Virus record (IMG/VR): IMGVR_UViG_3300037507_001179
Coordinates: 1 to 34,594 of that record
Reading direction: 5' to 3' (one strand)
DNA from: a virus
DNA: 34,594 bases
Shown here: piece by piece, positions 5,306-12,346 of the stretch
How positions within the stretch are numbered: the first letter of the stretch is position 1
Layout of the letters: each line of letters starts with the position of its first letter
Notes under the pieces: generated by a model
Seen by the model: the letters and a program-made list of their open reading frames with translations, nothing else
The model's database searches: none
What the model was told of the DNA's origin: nothing
Made by a program: the position numbers and the translations under genes

Positions 5306-6917
5306 GGGAAAGTTTTTGTTGGTGGCGATGGTAAGCCCAGCCGGGCTTGTAGCCGTTGAGTTCGGCAATGGCTTGGAAATCGGAGAGGGACTCAGCCGCA
5401 GCGCAAAGCGCGCCGGTGATAAGTTTAAGAAAAGGAGTGAATCGCTCGTCAAAAGCCTCCCACGTTTCTTTGGTTTGCTGTTCGTGAATGAAAACTGCAA
5501 GTTTGCCAACGCACTGTTCACGAAGTTCTGTTCCCCATTTCCATGCAATGGAGTTTCGTGGCACTTGCGGCATGAGGTCATCCGCAAGTTCATCTTCGCG
5601 AATATCAAGTTTGCGGGAAATCACCTCAAGAATATGGCGTCGAATCCCAGTCTGTGGCGGCGGAAGCCACTGCGGCAGTTCCTCAAGATCACCACTAAGT
5701 TGCTCAAGTTCTCCACGCACGCCTTGTTCCCGTTCATGCCCACATTCCGGGCAAACTTCTGCCGCTGCTGGAATGATTGCAAAGCACGCCTCGCAACGTC
5801 GCACTGGTGATTCGCCTTTTTCTTTTTCTCTGCCGTCAAGGCTCCACACGCGGTGGTCTTCTGCTCGTCCGTGGTTGATTTGCCAATCTTCTTTCCTCAA
5901 GTGTGCCACGTTGCCGACGTGGTCGATCACGATAGCGCGCTCCTTGCCTGGTGCTGGCCTGAGCACCCGCCCGATTTGTTGCAGATGCAGCCCTAATGAT
6001 TGGGTTGGACGCAACAGGATCGCAGCAGTGACAACCGGCACGTCAAAACCCTCGCTGATAATGTCACAGGAGGATACCCCGTGCAGTTCGCCGTTGCCGA
6101 GCTTTTGGATGGCAGCTTGGTTGTCGGCGTAGCTCATTCGGGAGTGGAGCGCCTGCCAGCGGTAACCCGCAGCGCGGAAACCTTCAGCCACGTTTTCAGA
6201 ATGTGCAATGCTCGCGCAAAATGCAATTGCAGGCGCGTCGTTACACACCTTGCGATACCATTCAACCGCGTGTCCAGTGACTCCGCGCGTGTTCACTGCG
6301 CGCTCGGTTTCGGTTTTATCATACTCACCCATTCGAGTGCGCATTCCTTCGGTGCTAACGGTTTTTGGCGAGTAATACCGGACCTTAGAAAGGAACCCTT
6401 TGTCCATCAGGTCCTGCACGCGCGGCCCGAGCACCATGGCGTCAAACACGTCGCCCAGTCCCCTGCCATCAAGCCTCTGCGGTGTCGCCGTGACGCCCAC
6501 AACGCGCGCGGCAGGATAAGCGCCCATGATCGTGTTCCAACTGCCTGCGGTGGCGTGATGCGCCTCGTCGCAGATAATCCAGTCCGGTTGCCAGGCAATT
6601 TTCTGGATTCGGTTTTTTAGAGTGTGCACCCCGGCAACCTGCGTCAGGTGGCAGAGTTCCCGCTTCCGCTTGGCAGCGATAAACCCGTGTGGAATTTCAA
6701 AGCGGGCCAGCGTGCCCCCGATCTGATCGAGCAGGAAATCTCGGTGAGCCAGGAGCAGCACGCGGTTTCCTCGCTGAGTCAATTTTTGGGTGAGGTAGGA
6801 AAACATCACCGTCTTGCCTGCGCCAGTTGGCGCCACCAAAAGCACGCGCCGATGCTTTTTCGCAAACGCCGCTCGCAGGTCGTCAATGCACTGTTGTTGG
6901 TAGTCTCTTAGTTCCAT
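5292..6917 (-). CDS. DEAH-box SF2 helicase
   Basis: 541 aa. Motif I APTGAGKT (29-36), motif II DEAH (117-120), motif III VTATPQR, a second RecA domain, and motif VI QQIGRVLRP are all present, so it is a complete superfamily 2 enzyme of the RecG/UvsW/RAD25-like phage group. A zinc ribbon follows (CEAC then CPECG, near residues 378-396), and then a 150-residue helical tail. It overlaps the VRR-NUC gene by 14 bp, a common helicase-nuclease pairing in phages. Likely role: fork restart or D-loop remodelling. Confidence 0.92.
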   Translation of the reverse strand: MELRDYQQQCIDDLRAAFAKKHRRVLLVAPTGAGKTVMFSYLTQKLTQRGNRVLLLAHRDFLLDQIGGTLARFEIPHGFIAAKRKRELCHLTQVAGVHTLKNRIQKIAWQPDWIICDEAHHATAGSWNTIMGAYPAARVVGVTATPQRLDGRGLGDVFDAMVLGPRVQDLMDKGFLSKVRYYSPKTVSTEGMRTRMGEYDKTETERAVNTRGVTGHAVEWYRKVCNDAPAIAFCASIAHSENVAEGFRAAGYRWQALHSRMSYADNQAAIQKLGNGELHGVSSCDIISEGFDVPVVTAAILLRPTQSLGLHLQQIGRVLRPAPGKERAIVIDHVGNVAHLRKEDWQINHGRAEDHRVWSLDGREKEKGESPVRRCEACFAIIPAAAEVCPECGHEREQGVRGELEQLSGDLEELPQWLPPPQTGIRRHILEVISRKLDIREDELADDLMPQVPRNSIAWKWGTELREQCVGKLAVFIHEQQTKETWEAFDERFTPFLKLITGALCAAAESLSDFQAIAELNGYKPGWAYHRHQQKLSHVRS

Positions 6918-6958
6918 TTAGTCCCGCGTGGTCGGATGCGCGGCCCCCGTGTTGCGGA

Positions 6959-7414
6959 CTAAAACGGGACGTTGGCCGCAGGGTAATCCATCGGGATTTC
7001 GTCCTTCACTTGCGCGGAGTCCGGTCCAGTTGCAATGCTACCGCGCGGAAGCCAGCGCAGGATTTCAAGGAACTTTTTTCCTGTGTGTTTACCTTCGGTT
7101 TTCTCTTTGCCGTAGCCGACCTGCACAACGCCAGAGCAGTCCAGAAGATCGGCAGCCTCAAACGTGTTCTCTGCTCCCACCTCGTCCTCAAATCCAAGCG
7201 CGTGCCGCACCTGAGTAATCTTCCAGCCTGCGGCCTCGGTGTTGTAGAGCTTCTCAACAAACTTCATTTCAGCGTTTGGACCGACGGCAACTTCCATTTC
7301 CACCATCTGGTCGCCTTTCATGCTGTAAGCTTCTTGCGCCGATTTGACTCTGGCGACGTATACTCCAGGGGACAAGATCCCCCGGCTCTCTCTTGCGATG
7401 TACTTAATGCTCAT
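6959..7414 (-). CDS. DUF669-like ssDNA-binding protein
   Basis: 151 aa. The N-terminus (SRGILSPGVYVARVKSAQ) and the central KFVEKLYNTEAAGWKITQ follow the pattern of DUF669/recombination-associated phage proteins with an OB-like beta fold. These commonly sit next to RecT-type annealing proteins and are thought to bind ssDNA. Its ATG overlaps the RecT-like stop as ATGA. A 41-bp gap separates it from the helicase. Family-level identification only. Confidence 0.7.
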   Translation of the reverse strand: MSIKYIARESRGILSPGVYVARVKSAQEAYSMKGDQMVEMEVAVGPNAEMKFVEKLYNTEAAGWKITQVRHALGFEDEVGAENTFEAADLLDCSGVVQVGYGKEKTEGKHTGKKFLEILRWLPRGSIATGPDSAQVKDEIPMDYPAANVPF

Positions 7415-8082
7415 AGTGCTGCTTTACGGTTGGTTGCTGCGGTTTTGCAGAGTTGATAGAATGCGCTGGTCGGTGCGTGCCCTTGCACCGCGTCTTGGAA
7501 AGCCAGCACCAAGGACTCCATGGTTGGCGCCAGTGTGATGCTGTCGGGAGCTGTCTCCTGTACGGTCTCAATTTCCAACGTCCGGATCGGCTGCTCAAAT
7601 GTGCGGATCGGTTGCTCAAATGTGCTCACCTCCTCTGGTGTGTACATGCCGACAATGACGCCAGGGTAAACGGTGCGCACCCCTTCGGAGATGCACCGTG
7701 CCCGCAGCATGGCAGCAGGGAACTTGTCGAGGTTGCCGACGCCTGCTTTTTTAGCGCGGGCAATCGTCCAGGTAATTGCAACGCTCCCGCCCTGCGGATG
7801 CGAGAACGTGCCGGTGACGCCCTCGTCGGAGTAGGCATCCCAGTTAACGCGCCCTCCAGCGCCCTGAAACCGCGCCAGCATAGCGTCAGCCGTGAGCGAC
7901 GGCTTGCCGTTGATGATGTGATAATGGGTCGCAGCCTTAGCCGGATGCAGTCCGTCCGCTTGAGCCACGAGCATCAGCGCTGCGGCCTGTTCCATCGTCT
8001 TGAAACCAAAGCACCCAGCTTTAGCGACGACATTTGCCATCTGTTGGAGATCCCCAAAAGGGATAAGTTGCATGTCAGACAT
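7411..8082 (-). CDS. RecT-like recombinase
   Basis: 223 aa. The order of motifs (AAALMLVAQADGLHPAKA, HIINGKPSLTADAMLA, WTIARAKKAG, KFPAAMLRARCISEGVRTVYP, GMYTPEEV) matches a widespread phage family described as RecT-like single-strand annealing proteins. It should anneal complementary strands made by the exonuclease encoded at 9166-10155. A 7-residue tandem duplication (TFEQPIR twice) sits in the linker between the core and the helical tail. No strong ribosome binding site precedes the ATG at 8082; the ATG of residue 4 is an alternative. Confidence 0.8.
   Translation of the reverse strand: MSDMQLIPFGDLQQMANVVAKAGCFGFKTMEQAAALMLVAQADGLHPAKAATHYHIINGKPSLTADAMLARFQGAGGRVNWDAYSDEGVTGTFSHPQGGSVAITWTIARAKKAGVGNLDKFPAAMLRARCISEGVRTVYPGVIVGMYTPEEVSTFEQPIRTFEQPIRTLEIETVQETAPDSITLAPTMESLVLAFQDAVQGHAPTSAFYQLCKTAATNRKAAL
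7583..7624. repeat. 21-bp tandem duplication inside the recombinase gene
   Basis: Two copies of a 21-bp unit (7583-7603 and 7604-7624) differ at one base and add exactly seven codons, preserving the frame. The single mismatch suggests a recent duplication in a tolerant linker. Confidence 0.85.
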
Positions 8083-8132
8083 ATTAGTTATTTGGTTGTC
8101 TGCGTGTTGAGGATGCGCAGCCCCCTGTGTGA

Positions 8133-8510
8133 TTATTTGGCCGCTTCTATAAGTGCGTCTGCGTATTCAAGAGCCCAAATAGTCCCCCCGCCACAATCTC
8201 TATCAGGATGAGAACAACTTGATGCTAGGATCATTGCCGCAATCTCAAGGCGGGAGGGTTCTGGACGAACCTGTGCAGCCTTGGCTTCGTTCATGCCAGC
8301 CACAAGTTTAAGCATCTGCCCGCTAAGGTCGTCTGGATTTACCATCTCTGCCCTCATTTTTTCGATCAATTCCGCCTGTTCCTGCAACCGTGATGCTGCA
8401 TCCAAAAGGTCACGTTGCAAAATCGCGTCCATTTGAGTTGCCACTTTGCGGATGTTGTCAATGATTCTGAGTGTGCTTTGTTCCATGGTGATGTAGTTTT
8501 GAGTGCTCAT
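8133..8510 (-). CDS. Coiled-coil protein sharing a C-terminal module with 8707-9162
   Basis: 125 aa from MSTQNYITMEQ. A coiled-coil N-terminal two-thirds (DLLDAASRLQEQAELIEKMR) leads to a C-terminal motif RLEIAAMILAS...ADALIEAAK. The same motif (RIQIAATILAG...ADALIAAAKEG) ends the protein encoded two genes upstream. The shared module contains Cys and His residues before the final helix and is typical of small phage proteins of unknown function. Its ATG overlaps the upstream gene by ATGA. Confidence 0.65.
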   Translation of the reverse strand: MSTQNYITMEQSTLRIIDNIRKVATQMDAILQRDLLDAASRLQEQAELIEKMRAEMVNPDDLSGQMLKLVAGMNEAKAAQVRPEPSRLEIAAMILASSCSHPDRDCGGGTIWALEYADALIEAAK

Positions 8511-8710
8511 TTGGTCAGTCTTGCCCAGATACGAGCAAGCACGCTGTGATTTTCCAAGTGGTTGAGCGACTCTCGAAGCAGTCGCACGGACTCGCCTTGC
8601 CAAGCGATGATCTGCCTAGCGTCCGTCAGTTTTGCGGAGGTTGCACGGAACTTTGCGCGTTCGTCGCGGAGTTTGCGGCGTAGGTGCCAGATCTGTTTTT
8701 GCGCCCTCAT
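8507..8710 (-). CDS. Small basic helical protein
   Basis: 67 aa from MRAQKQIWHLRRKL; both ends overlap neighbouring genes by ATGA. Strongly basic at the N-terminus and helical throughout (RDERAKFRATSAKLTDARQI). It lies between two genes that share a C-terminal module. Unrecognised. Confidence 0.6.
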   Translation of the reverse strand: MRAQKQIWHLRRKLRDERAKFRATSAKLTDARQIIAWQGESVRLLRESLNHLENHSVLARIWARLTK

Positions 8711-9162
8711 TGCCCCTCCTTTGCTGCTGCGATCAGTGCGTCTGCTTGTTTTAACCCGATTTTTGCAAGATCGTTGTAATCCGAACAATTAGAATGCGAT
8801 CCAGCAAGAATGGTTGCCGCAATTTGAATCCGGTCATGTTTTGGTTTCTTCAATCGCTCCATTTTGCAAATGGCTTCGTCCCGTTCCTGAATTAGCCGCT
8901 TGACGCGCTCAAGAGGTTCAACCACTTCAGAAAATCCGGCGTCGCTTATAGTTTTGCGAATTGCGTCAATCTCGGCGTGGCATTCATCGCGTTCGTTGCG
9001 CGCCAAAATCAAACTTGATGTTGCGCCTTGAAGTGCTTTTTGCAATTCGTCCAGCCTTTTCGCCGCTTCAAAAATCACAGCATTTGCGACACCGTCAACA
9101 GAGTCAATTGACTCCGCCAATCGCTGCATAGCTTGAATAAGTGTTTTTGTGTCTGTTGTCAT
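8707..9162 (-). CDS. Coiled-coil protein, second copy of the ADALI-AAK module
   Basis: 151 aa. Residues 1-110 are a long predicted coiled coil (AKRLDELQKALQGATSSL, VVEPLERVKRLIQERDEA). The last 40 residues (RIQIAATILAG...LKQADALIAAAKEG) match the end of the protein at 8133-8510. The ATG follows the exonuclease stop by three bases. Function unknown; a structural or adaptor role in the recombination cluster is only a guess. Confidence 0.65.
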   Translation of the reverse strand: MTTDTKTLIQAMQRLAESIDSVDGVANAVIFEAAKRLDELQKALQGATSSLILARNERDECHAEIDAIRKTISDAGFSEVVEPLERVKRLIQERDEAICKMERLKKPKHDRIQIAATILAGSHSNCSDYNDLAKIGLKQADALIAAAKEGQ

Positions 9163-9165
9163 AAT

Positions 9166-10155
9166 TTATTTTGCCTGTACCAAAGGAGCCTGCCCAATCT
9201 TCCGCTCCACAATCTCATGCGGCAGTGATACCCCGGCAGAACTGAAGAGAGCCTCGGCCTTTTTTGCGCTCATTGCCCCCCCAGCGCGAATCGCGTCACC
9301 GGCTCCGATAAGGCCCACCTCCACCGCAGCGGCAATGTCTATGGCCAGAACGTACTCGCTTGCACGCGGCTTTTGCAACCTCCAGCCGTGCACCGGCTGC
9401 CCAGCTTCGAGCAACTCGCGAGCCTTGGCCTTGGCCGCGTCGCGGAAGTCTTCCAGCGTCGAGCACGCCGTCAGGAACTTACCGAGCTGCACTGGGTCGT
9501 TGAGCACCGCCAGAAACCCCTCGTCCTGCACCGTCGGAGCCAGTCCCGCCACTGTCACCAGCGCGGAGTCCTTACTGGCAACCCGAGCGGGACAGGTCAG
9601 TGATTTTGCGCACCAGCCGCAATAATCGTTTTCCCGCGGGCCAGTGCCCACGTTGGCAATGATGCCGCGCACCATGTCAGACGCGGACTTGTACGTCCAG
9701 TGATGCGTTACCAGTTTGCGCTGGTCACAGAACAACAGGTGCGTGGTCCATGTCTGCTCAAAACGCATTTGCATGAGCCCCAGCGCGTAGGCTGCCATCT
9801 GGCCCTGGTAGTCGTAGATCTGCCCGCTCTTGAGGTCCATGCTCCAGTTAGCCCGCTGTGCCACGCCATCCACGGTGCCGGTGTGATCCAGCCCCGCCGT
9901 CTGCACTCGACAGGCGTCGTCGGCTGTCACGAGCCCGTCTTCGCCTCCACCGAGAATGATGCATTGTTTCAGCGCCCAGTTAATGGCGGCGGCGTCCTCG
10001 TCGTTGAGGTCACGCGGGATCTCGCCGGTCGTCCAGGCGTCGCGGAAAACGCGGTCTAGCATTGTCCCGCGTTCGGCTGCCGGACTGGTGCCCGGTGCGC
10101 CTTCGTACTGGCCGCAGAGGGCCAACTTGGGAAGTGAGCTGTGTCGTATTTTCAT
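9166..10155 (-). CDS. Cas4/RecB-like PD-(D/E)XK exonuclease (DUF2800-like)
   Basis: 329 aa. Nuclease motifs are clear: GTVDGVAQ (Asp), SMDLKSGQ (D-x-K) and YQGQMAAYALGL (RecB motif III helix). A C-terminal CGWCAKSLTCPAR cluster plus an early Cys (LALCGQYEG) suggests the four-cysteine iron-sulphur site of Cas4/AddB-type nucleases. Such enzymes in phages supply the 5'-3' exonuclease that partners a RecT-like annealing protein, present here at 7411-8082. The ATG directly follows the stop of the HTH gene (TAAATG). Confidence 0.88.
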   Translation of the reverse strand: MKIRHSSLPKLALCGQYEGAPGTSPAAERGTMLDRVFRDAWTTGEIPRDLNDEDAAAINWALKQCIILGGGEDGLVTADDACRVQTAGLDHTGTVDGVAQRANWSMDLKSGQIYDYQGQMAAYALGLMQMRFEQTWTTHLLFCDQRKLVTHHWTYKSASDMVRGIIANVGTGPRENDYCGWCAKSLTCPARVASKDSALVTVAGLAPTVQDEGFLAVLNDPVQLGKFLTACSTLEDFRDAAKAKARELLEAGQPVHGWRLQKPRASEYVLAIDIAAAVEVGLIGAGDAIRAGGAMSAKKAEALFSSAGVSLPHEIVERKIGQAPLVQAK

Positions 10156-10383
10156 TTATTTTGCTCCGTCTATTGATGCGGCAAACAGCGCACGGATTGA
10201 CTGCACCGAATAAAATCGGCGTCCGCGTGACTTGCCTGGCTGACAAATGCACGTCGTTGCTATTTGACCCGCCTTGCTAAGTTTGTAAATAGTGCTAAGT
10301 CCCAAGCAAAACATAGCTACTGCATCTTTGCCGCTGATCCACTCAGGATTGTTTTGCTGTTCTGTTTTTTGTGTCGTTTTCAT
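10156..10383 (-). CDS. Excisionase-like HTH DNA-binding protein
   Basis: 75 aa from MKTTQKTEQQNNPEW. The core WISGKDAVAMFCLGLSTIYK, then RGRRFYSVQSIRALFAAS, is the winged MerR/HTH_17 pattern of excisionases and small phage regulators. No integrase is visible anywhere in the window, so an excision role has no partner here; transcriptional control of the early unit is more likely. It overlaps the zinc-ribbon gene by ATGA. Confidence 0.7.
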   Translation of the reverse strand: MKTTQKTEQQNNPEWISGKDAVAMFCLGLSTIYKLSKAGQIATTCICQPGKSRGRRFYSVQSIRALFAASIDGAK

Positions 10384-10958
10384 TTGGTTTGTCTCTCTGC
10401 GTTTTTGATTGCCCGGTATTCTTTCGAGCACTCCGGGCTGCATGCTTTGGCAACTCCACTGCCAGAAGGGCGAACAGGTTTGATTTGATGGCAAATAATG
10501 CACTCGGCCATCTTTGGCAGGCTTTTAGTGTAAACATGCTGTGCCTTGAAGCTGGCAACCTGCATCGCTTGACTGCAAATCCGCGAACAGCAAACTTTCT
10601 TGCGGTCTGCCGGTCGGAACTCCTTTTGGCAGTTCTTGCACGCCTTCATTGGGATCCGGCAGGTTTCGCACTTGGTCAACGTGCGCTTGTGCCGTTCAAA
10701 CGTCACGCCGCACTCGCAGCACTGCGTAGTCTGCCATGGCGCTAGAGGGCCGCGCTTTACGATTGGCACTGGCACCAGTCCAGCAGGATCGGGCCGCTTG
10801 ATGAGCCCCTGCCGGATCGCAGCGGCAACCAGCGCAGGCATCTCGGCCAGCTCTGGCTTAAGCACGCACTCGGCTAGGCTGCTGAGTCGGGCCATGTAAC
10901 ACTTCTGGTGCCGGTGCGGAGCCGAGTAATACGGCGCCCCGTTCATTAGTCCGCTCAT
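10380..10958 (-). CDS. Triple zinc-ribbon protein
   Basis: 192 aa with three cysteine-pair modules in the C-terminal two-thirds: CCECG...CETC, CKNC...CCSRIC and CIICH...CSPEC. The phrases EFRPADRKKVCCSRICSQ and ACSPECSKEYRAIKN are typical of phage zinc ribbons that bind nucleic acid. The N-terminal 70 residues lack a recognisable fold. It is coupled by ATGA to genes on both sides. A DNA-binding or accessory transcription role is inferred. Confidence 0.7.
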   Translation of the reverse strand: MSGLMNGAPYYSAPHRHQKCYMARLSSLAECVLKPELAEMPALVAAAIRQGLIKRPDPAGLVPVPIVKRGPLAPWQTTQCCECGVTFERHKRTLTKCETCRIPMKACKNCQKEFRPADRKKVCCSRICSQAMQVASFKAQHVYTKSLPKMAECIICHQIKPVRPSGSGVAKACSPECSKEYRAIKNAERQTK

Positions 10959-11167
10959 CGGGTGATATGGAGCAATACGGCCACGTTGATGAGCGTCAGC
11001 CCGGCAAAGGTCAGCGCCTCGATGATGTCAGTGGCGCCGGCCAGCGCTAGGATGTCCACTGCGGCCAGTGCCCAGAAGCCGCTGGCATACCAAAGGCTGT
11101 GGCGCTTTTTGTTGGGAGGAGTAGGAGTCGGCCCTTGGTACGGGCGGGAGTAGTGTGATGTGCTCAT
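10955..11167 (-). CDS. Small two-helix membrane protein
   Basis: 70 aa from MSTSHYSRPYQGP. A polar, proline-rich N-terminus is followed by two hydrophobic segments (WYASGFWALAAVDILALAG and ALTFAGLTLINVAVLLHI), separated by a short polar turn. An early-gene membrane protein of this size could be involved in superinfection exclusion or host takeover, but nothing in the sequence proves it. Confidence 0.6.
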   Translation of the reverse strand: MSTSHYSRPYQGPTPTPPNKKRHSLWYASGFWALAAVDILALAGATDIIEALTFAGLTLINVAVLLHITR

Positions 11168-11168
11168 G

Positions 11169-11396
11169 TTAGCGGGGAAGAGCGTTTGCCATTGCAGCGC
11201 GGCGGTCAGTTCCGAGAGCACCAAATGATGCTGGCTTGCGAGTGCCATCTGGCAAAATGAGACTGCACTCAAATCCAAGGTGCCAGCCGTAAGGGTGGCG
11301 CTCGTTGCGGTAGTAGCGGATGCTGCGCGGGTCAACGGTGCAGGTGCCGTAGGTATGGTCTTTGATGATCCAACGTGGTTTGATTGTCGTGTTCAT
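11169..11396 (-). CDS. Hypothetical protein
   Basis: 75 aa, one base away from the membrane-protein gene. Aromatic- and arginine-rich (RYYRNERHPYGWHLGFEC), then a beta-hairpin-like LILPDGTRKPASFG. Probably a small single-domain early protein; no family recognised. Confidence 0.6.
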   Translation of the reverse strand: MNTTIKPRWIIKDHTYGTCTVDPRSIRYYRNERHPYGWHLGFECSLILPDGTRKPASFGALGTDRRAAMANALPR

Positions 11397-11421
11397 TTGG
11401 GTTTTGGTTTGTTGTCACTCT

Positions 11422-11467
11422 GACGGCCTCGTCAGCACCCGCCTTACGGGTGGACCCCCGGAGGGGT
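11422..11467. other. Three consecutive short hairpins between early genes
   Basis: GACG/CGTC (11422-11433), CACCCG/CGGGTG (11436-11452) and ACCCC/GGGGT (11454-11467) follow each other in the 77-bp gap between 11396 and 11474. None is followed by a U-run on the minus strand, so these are not classical intrinsic terminators. They may be processing, attenuation or protein-binding structures in the early transcript. Confidence 0.45.
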
Positions 11468-11473
11468 TTCGGC

Positions 11474-11728
11474 CTAGGATGCCAGCGCCCGCTCCGCTGC
11501 CTGCTTGATGCAGGTGTCCACGACCATTTTTGCAAGCCCCAAGGTTGGCTCACTGTTGTCCCAATTCTCCTCACCGGGAGCGAAGATGTTCCACTCAATG
11601 CTGTTTGCCTCTGAGCACCCAAGGCTGCCGTAATCAAAACGCTTGATAGTCCAACCGCGATACAGGTAGTGACCTGCGGAGACTTTCTTTGCTGTGTGCG
11701 TAATGGCTTTTTTGGTTTTGCGTTTCAT
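11474..11728 (-). CDS. Hypothetical early protein
   Basis: 84 aa with a very basic N-terminus (MKRKTKKAITHTAKK), then a globular segment with several Trp and Gly residues (HYLYRGWTIKRFDYGSLG, FAPGEENWDNSEPTLG) and a C-terminal helix (MVVDTCIKQAAERAL). Similar to small phage proteins that follow YRGWTI-type patterns, function unknown. It is the first gene after the second copy of a 19-bp repeat at 11781-11799. Confidence 0.6.
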   Translation of the reverse strand: MKRKTKKAITHTAKKVSAGHYLYRGWTIKRFDYGSLGCSEANSIEWNIFAPGEENWDNSEPTLGLAKMVVDTCIKQAAERALAS

Positions 11729-11780
11729 TGTCGTTGGTTTGGTTTGTTGTTGTGGTTGCTGCTAACGACGACAACTCTAG

Positions 11781-11799
11781 CCACCCAAACACGCTTGGC
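11781..11799. promoter_or_regulatory. 19-bp repeated operator-like site, copy 2
   Basis: On the minus strand this reads GCCAAGCGTGTTTGGGTGG and matches 12193-12211 at 17 of 19 positions. The core CCAAGCGTGYTTGG is a near-palindrome. It lies 53 bp before the start at 11728, while copy 1 lies just before the start at 12183, so both precede early genes. A binding site for an early-gene regulator is the simplest reading. Confidence 0.5.
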
Positions 11800-11972
11800 T
11801 AGCTTTTTCTTTCACTTTTTTTTGCCCGCCTTAAATCGTTGCGTTCACGTGCTTTAGGACGCGGCTTGCTGGCATTCCTGCGCGCTGCCTCTGCTTTTTT
11901 TTCGGATTTTACTGCGCCGCCCCGTTTTCCCATTTCCCGGCAGTGTTCGCGGAGGGTTTTATCGGCTCCCAT
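11799..11972 (-). CDS. Small Lys/Arg-rich protein
   Basis: 57 aa starting MGADKTLREHCREMGKRGG at 11972 and ending at a TAG at 11799. Its start overlaps the DUF3310 stop by 14 bp. About a third of the residues are K or R, with alanine-rich helices between (KSEKKAEAARRNAS), as in small phage nucleic-acid-binding proteins. Two runs of eight A lie in the gene; the reading frame is intact across both. Function unknown. Confidence 0.6.
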   Translation of the reverse strand: MGADKTLREHCREMGKRGGAVKSEKKAEAARRNASKPRPKARERNDLRRAKKSERKS

Positions 11973-12183
11973 TTTGGTGTAAACGGTTGATTTCCCGCTC
12001 GATGTACCAGATCGCTTTGCGCAGATCCTGCACGGCGTCGCCCTTTTGCCCTGCGCGCCACAAGTACTTTATGGCGTTGCCGATGCAGAAATTGTGGTGC
12101 TCGCAGATGGTAATGCACTCTACCCCGGATTTATGTCCGGTGTAATGAGCGGGATGGTTAACTGGGTCTTCGGGCTGCTTCAT
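11959..12183 (-). CDS. DUF3310 family protein
   Basis: 74 aa and almost entirely the DUF3310 domain: DPVNHPAHYTGHKSGVECI at the N-terminus, then IGNAIKYLWRAGQKG and DLRKAIWYIEREI. These small phage proteins are frequently labelled nucleotide kinase-like, but the activity is unproven for most. This is the first gene of the early minus-strand unit; its ATG sits 10 bp after the 19-bp operator-like site. Confidence 0.88.
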   Translation of the reverse strand: MKQPEDPVNHPAHYTGHKSGVECITICEHHNFCIGNAIKYLWRAGQKGDAVQDLRKAIWYIEREINRLHQNGSR

Positions 12184-12346
12184 CCAAGCATCCTACCCAA
12201 GCACGCTTGGCTGTCTAGGTCCTCTTTTTCGCAATTAACAAAAGTGCCTTTGTTTCATGAGGTAACAACGCCCCGTTGCGGGATCTCCCCGCACACCATG
12301 CGGCAAACTGTTGCGTTTTTGCGAAAAAGTATATCTTGGCGGAGTT
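12184..12346. promoter_or_regulatory. Divergent early control region
   Basis: This 163-bp gap separates the minus-strand early unit from the only plus-strand gene. It holds the 19-bp site (12193-12211), an 11-bp inverted repeat CTTTTTCGCAA/TTGCGAAAAAG (12224-12234 and 12319-12329), and a hairpin TGCGGG-ATCTC-CCCGCA (12277-12293). TATATC at 12330-12335 could be a plus-strand -10, but I cannot find a well-spaced -35. The layout is that of a divergent promoter with several operator sites. Confidence 0.6.
12193..12211. promoter_or_regulatory. 19-bp repeated operator-like site, copy 1
   Basis: Minus strand GCCAAGCGTGCTTGGGTAG, with the perfect inverted repeat CCAAGC/GCTTGG around a 2-bp centre (12197-12210). 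A further half-site CCAAGC follows at 12184-12189, right at the start codon of the DUF3310 gene. Its position suits repression of that gene. Confidence 0.5.

Noticed and set aside
10156-10383. Excisionase-like protein as proof of a temperate lifestyle
   Set aside because: No integrase, attachment site or repressor is visible, and the same HTH type serves as a plain regulator in lytic phages.
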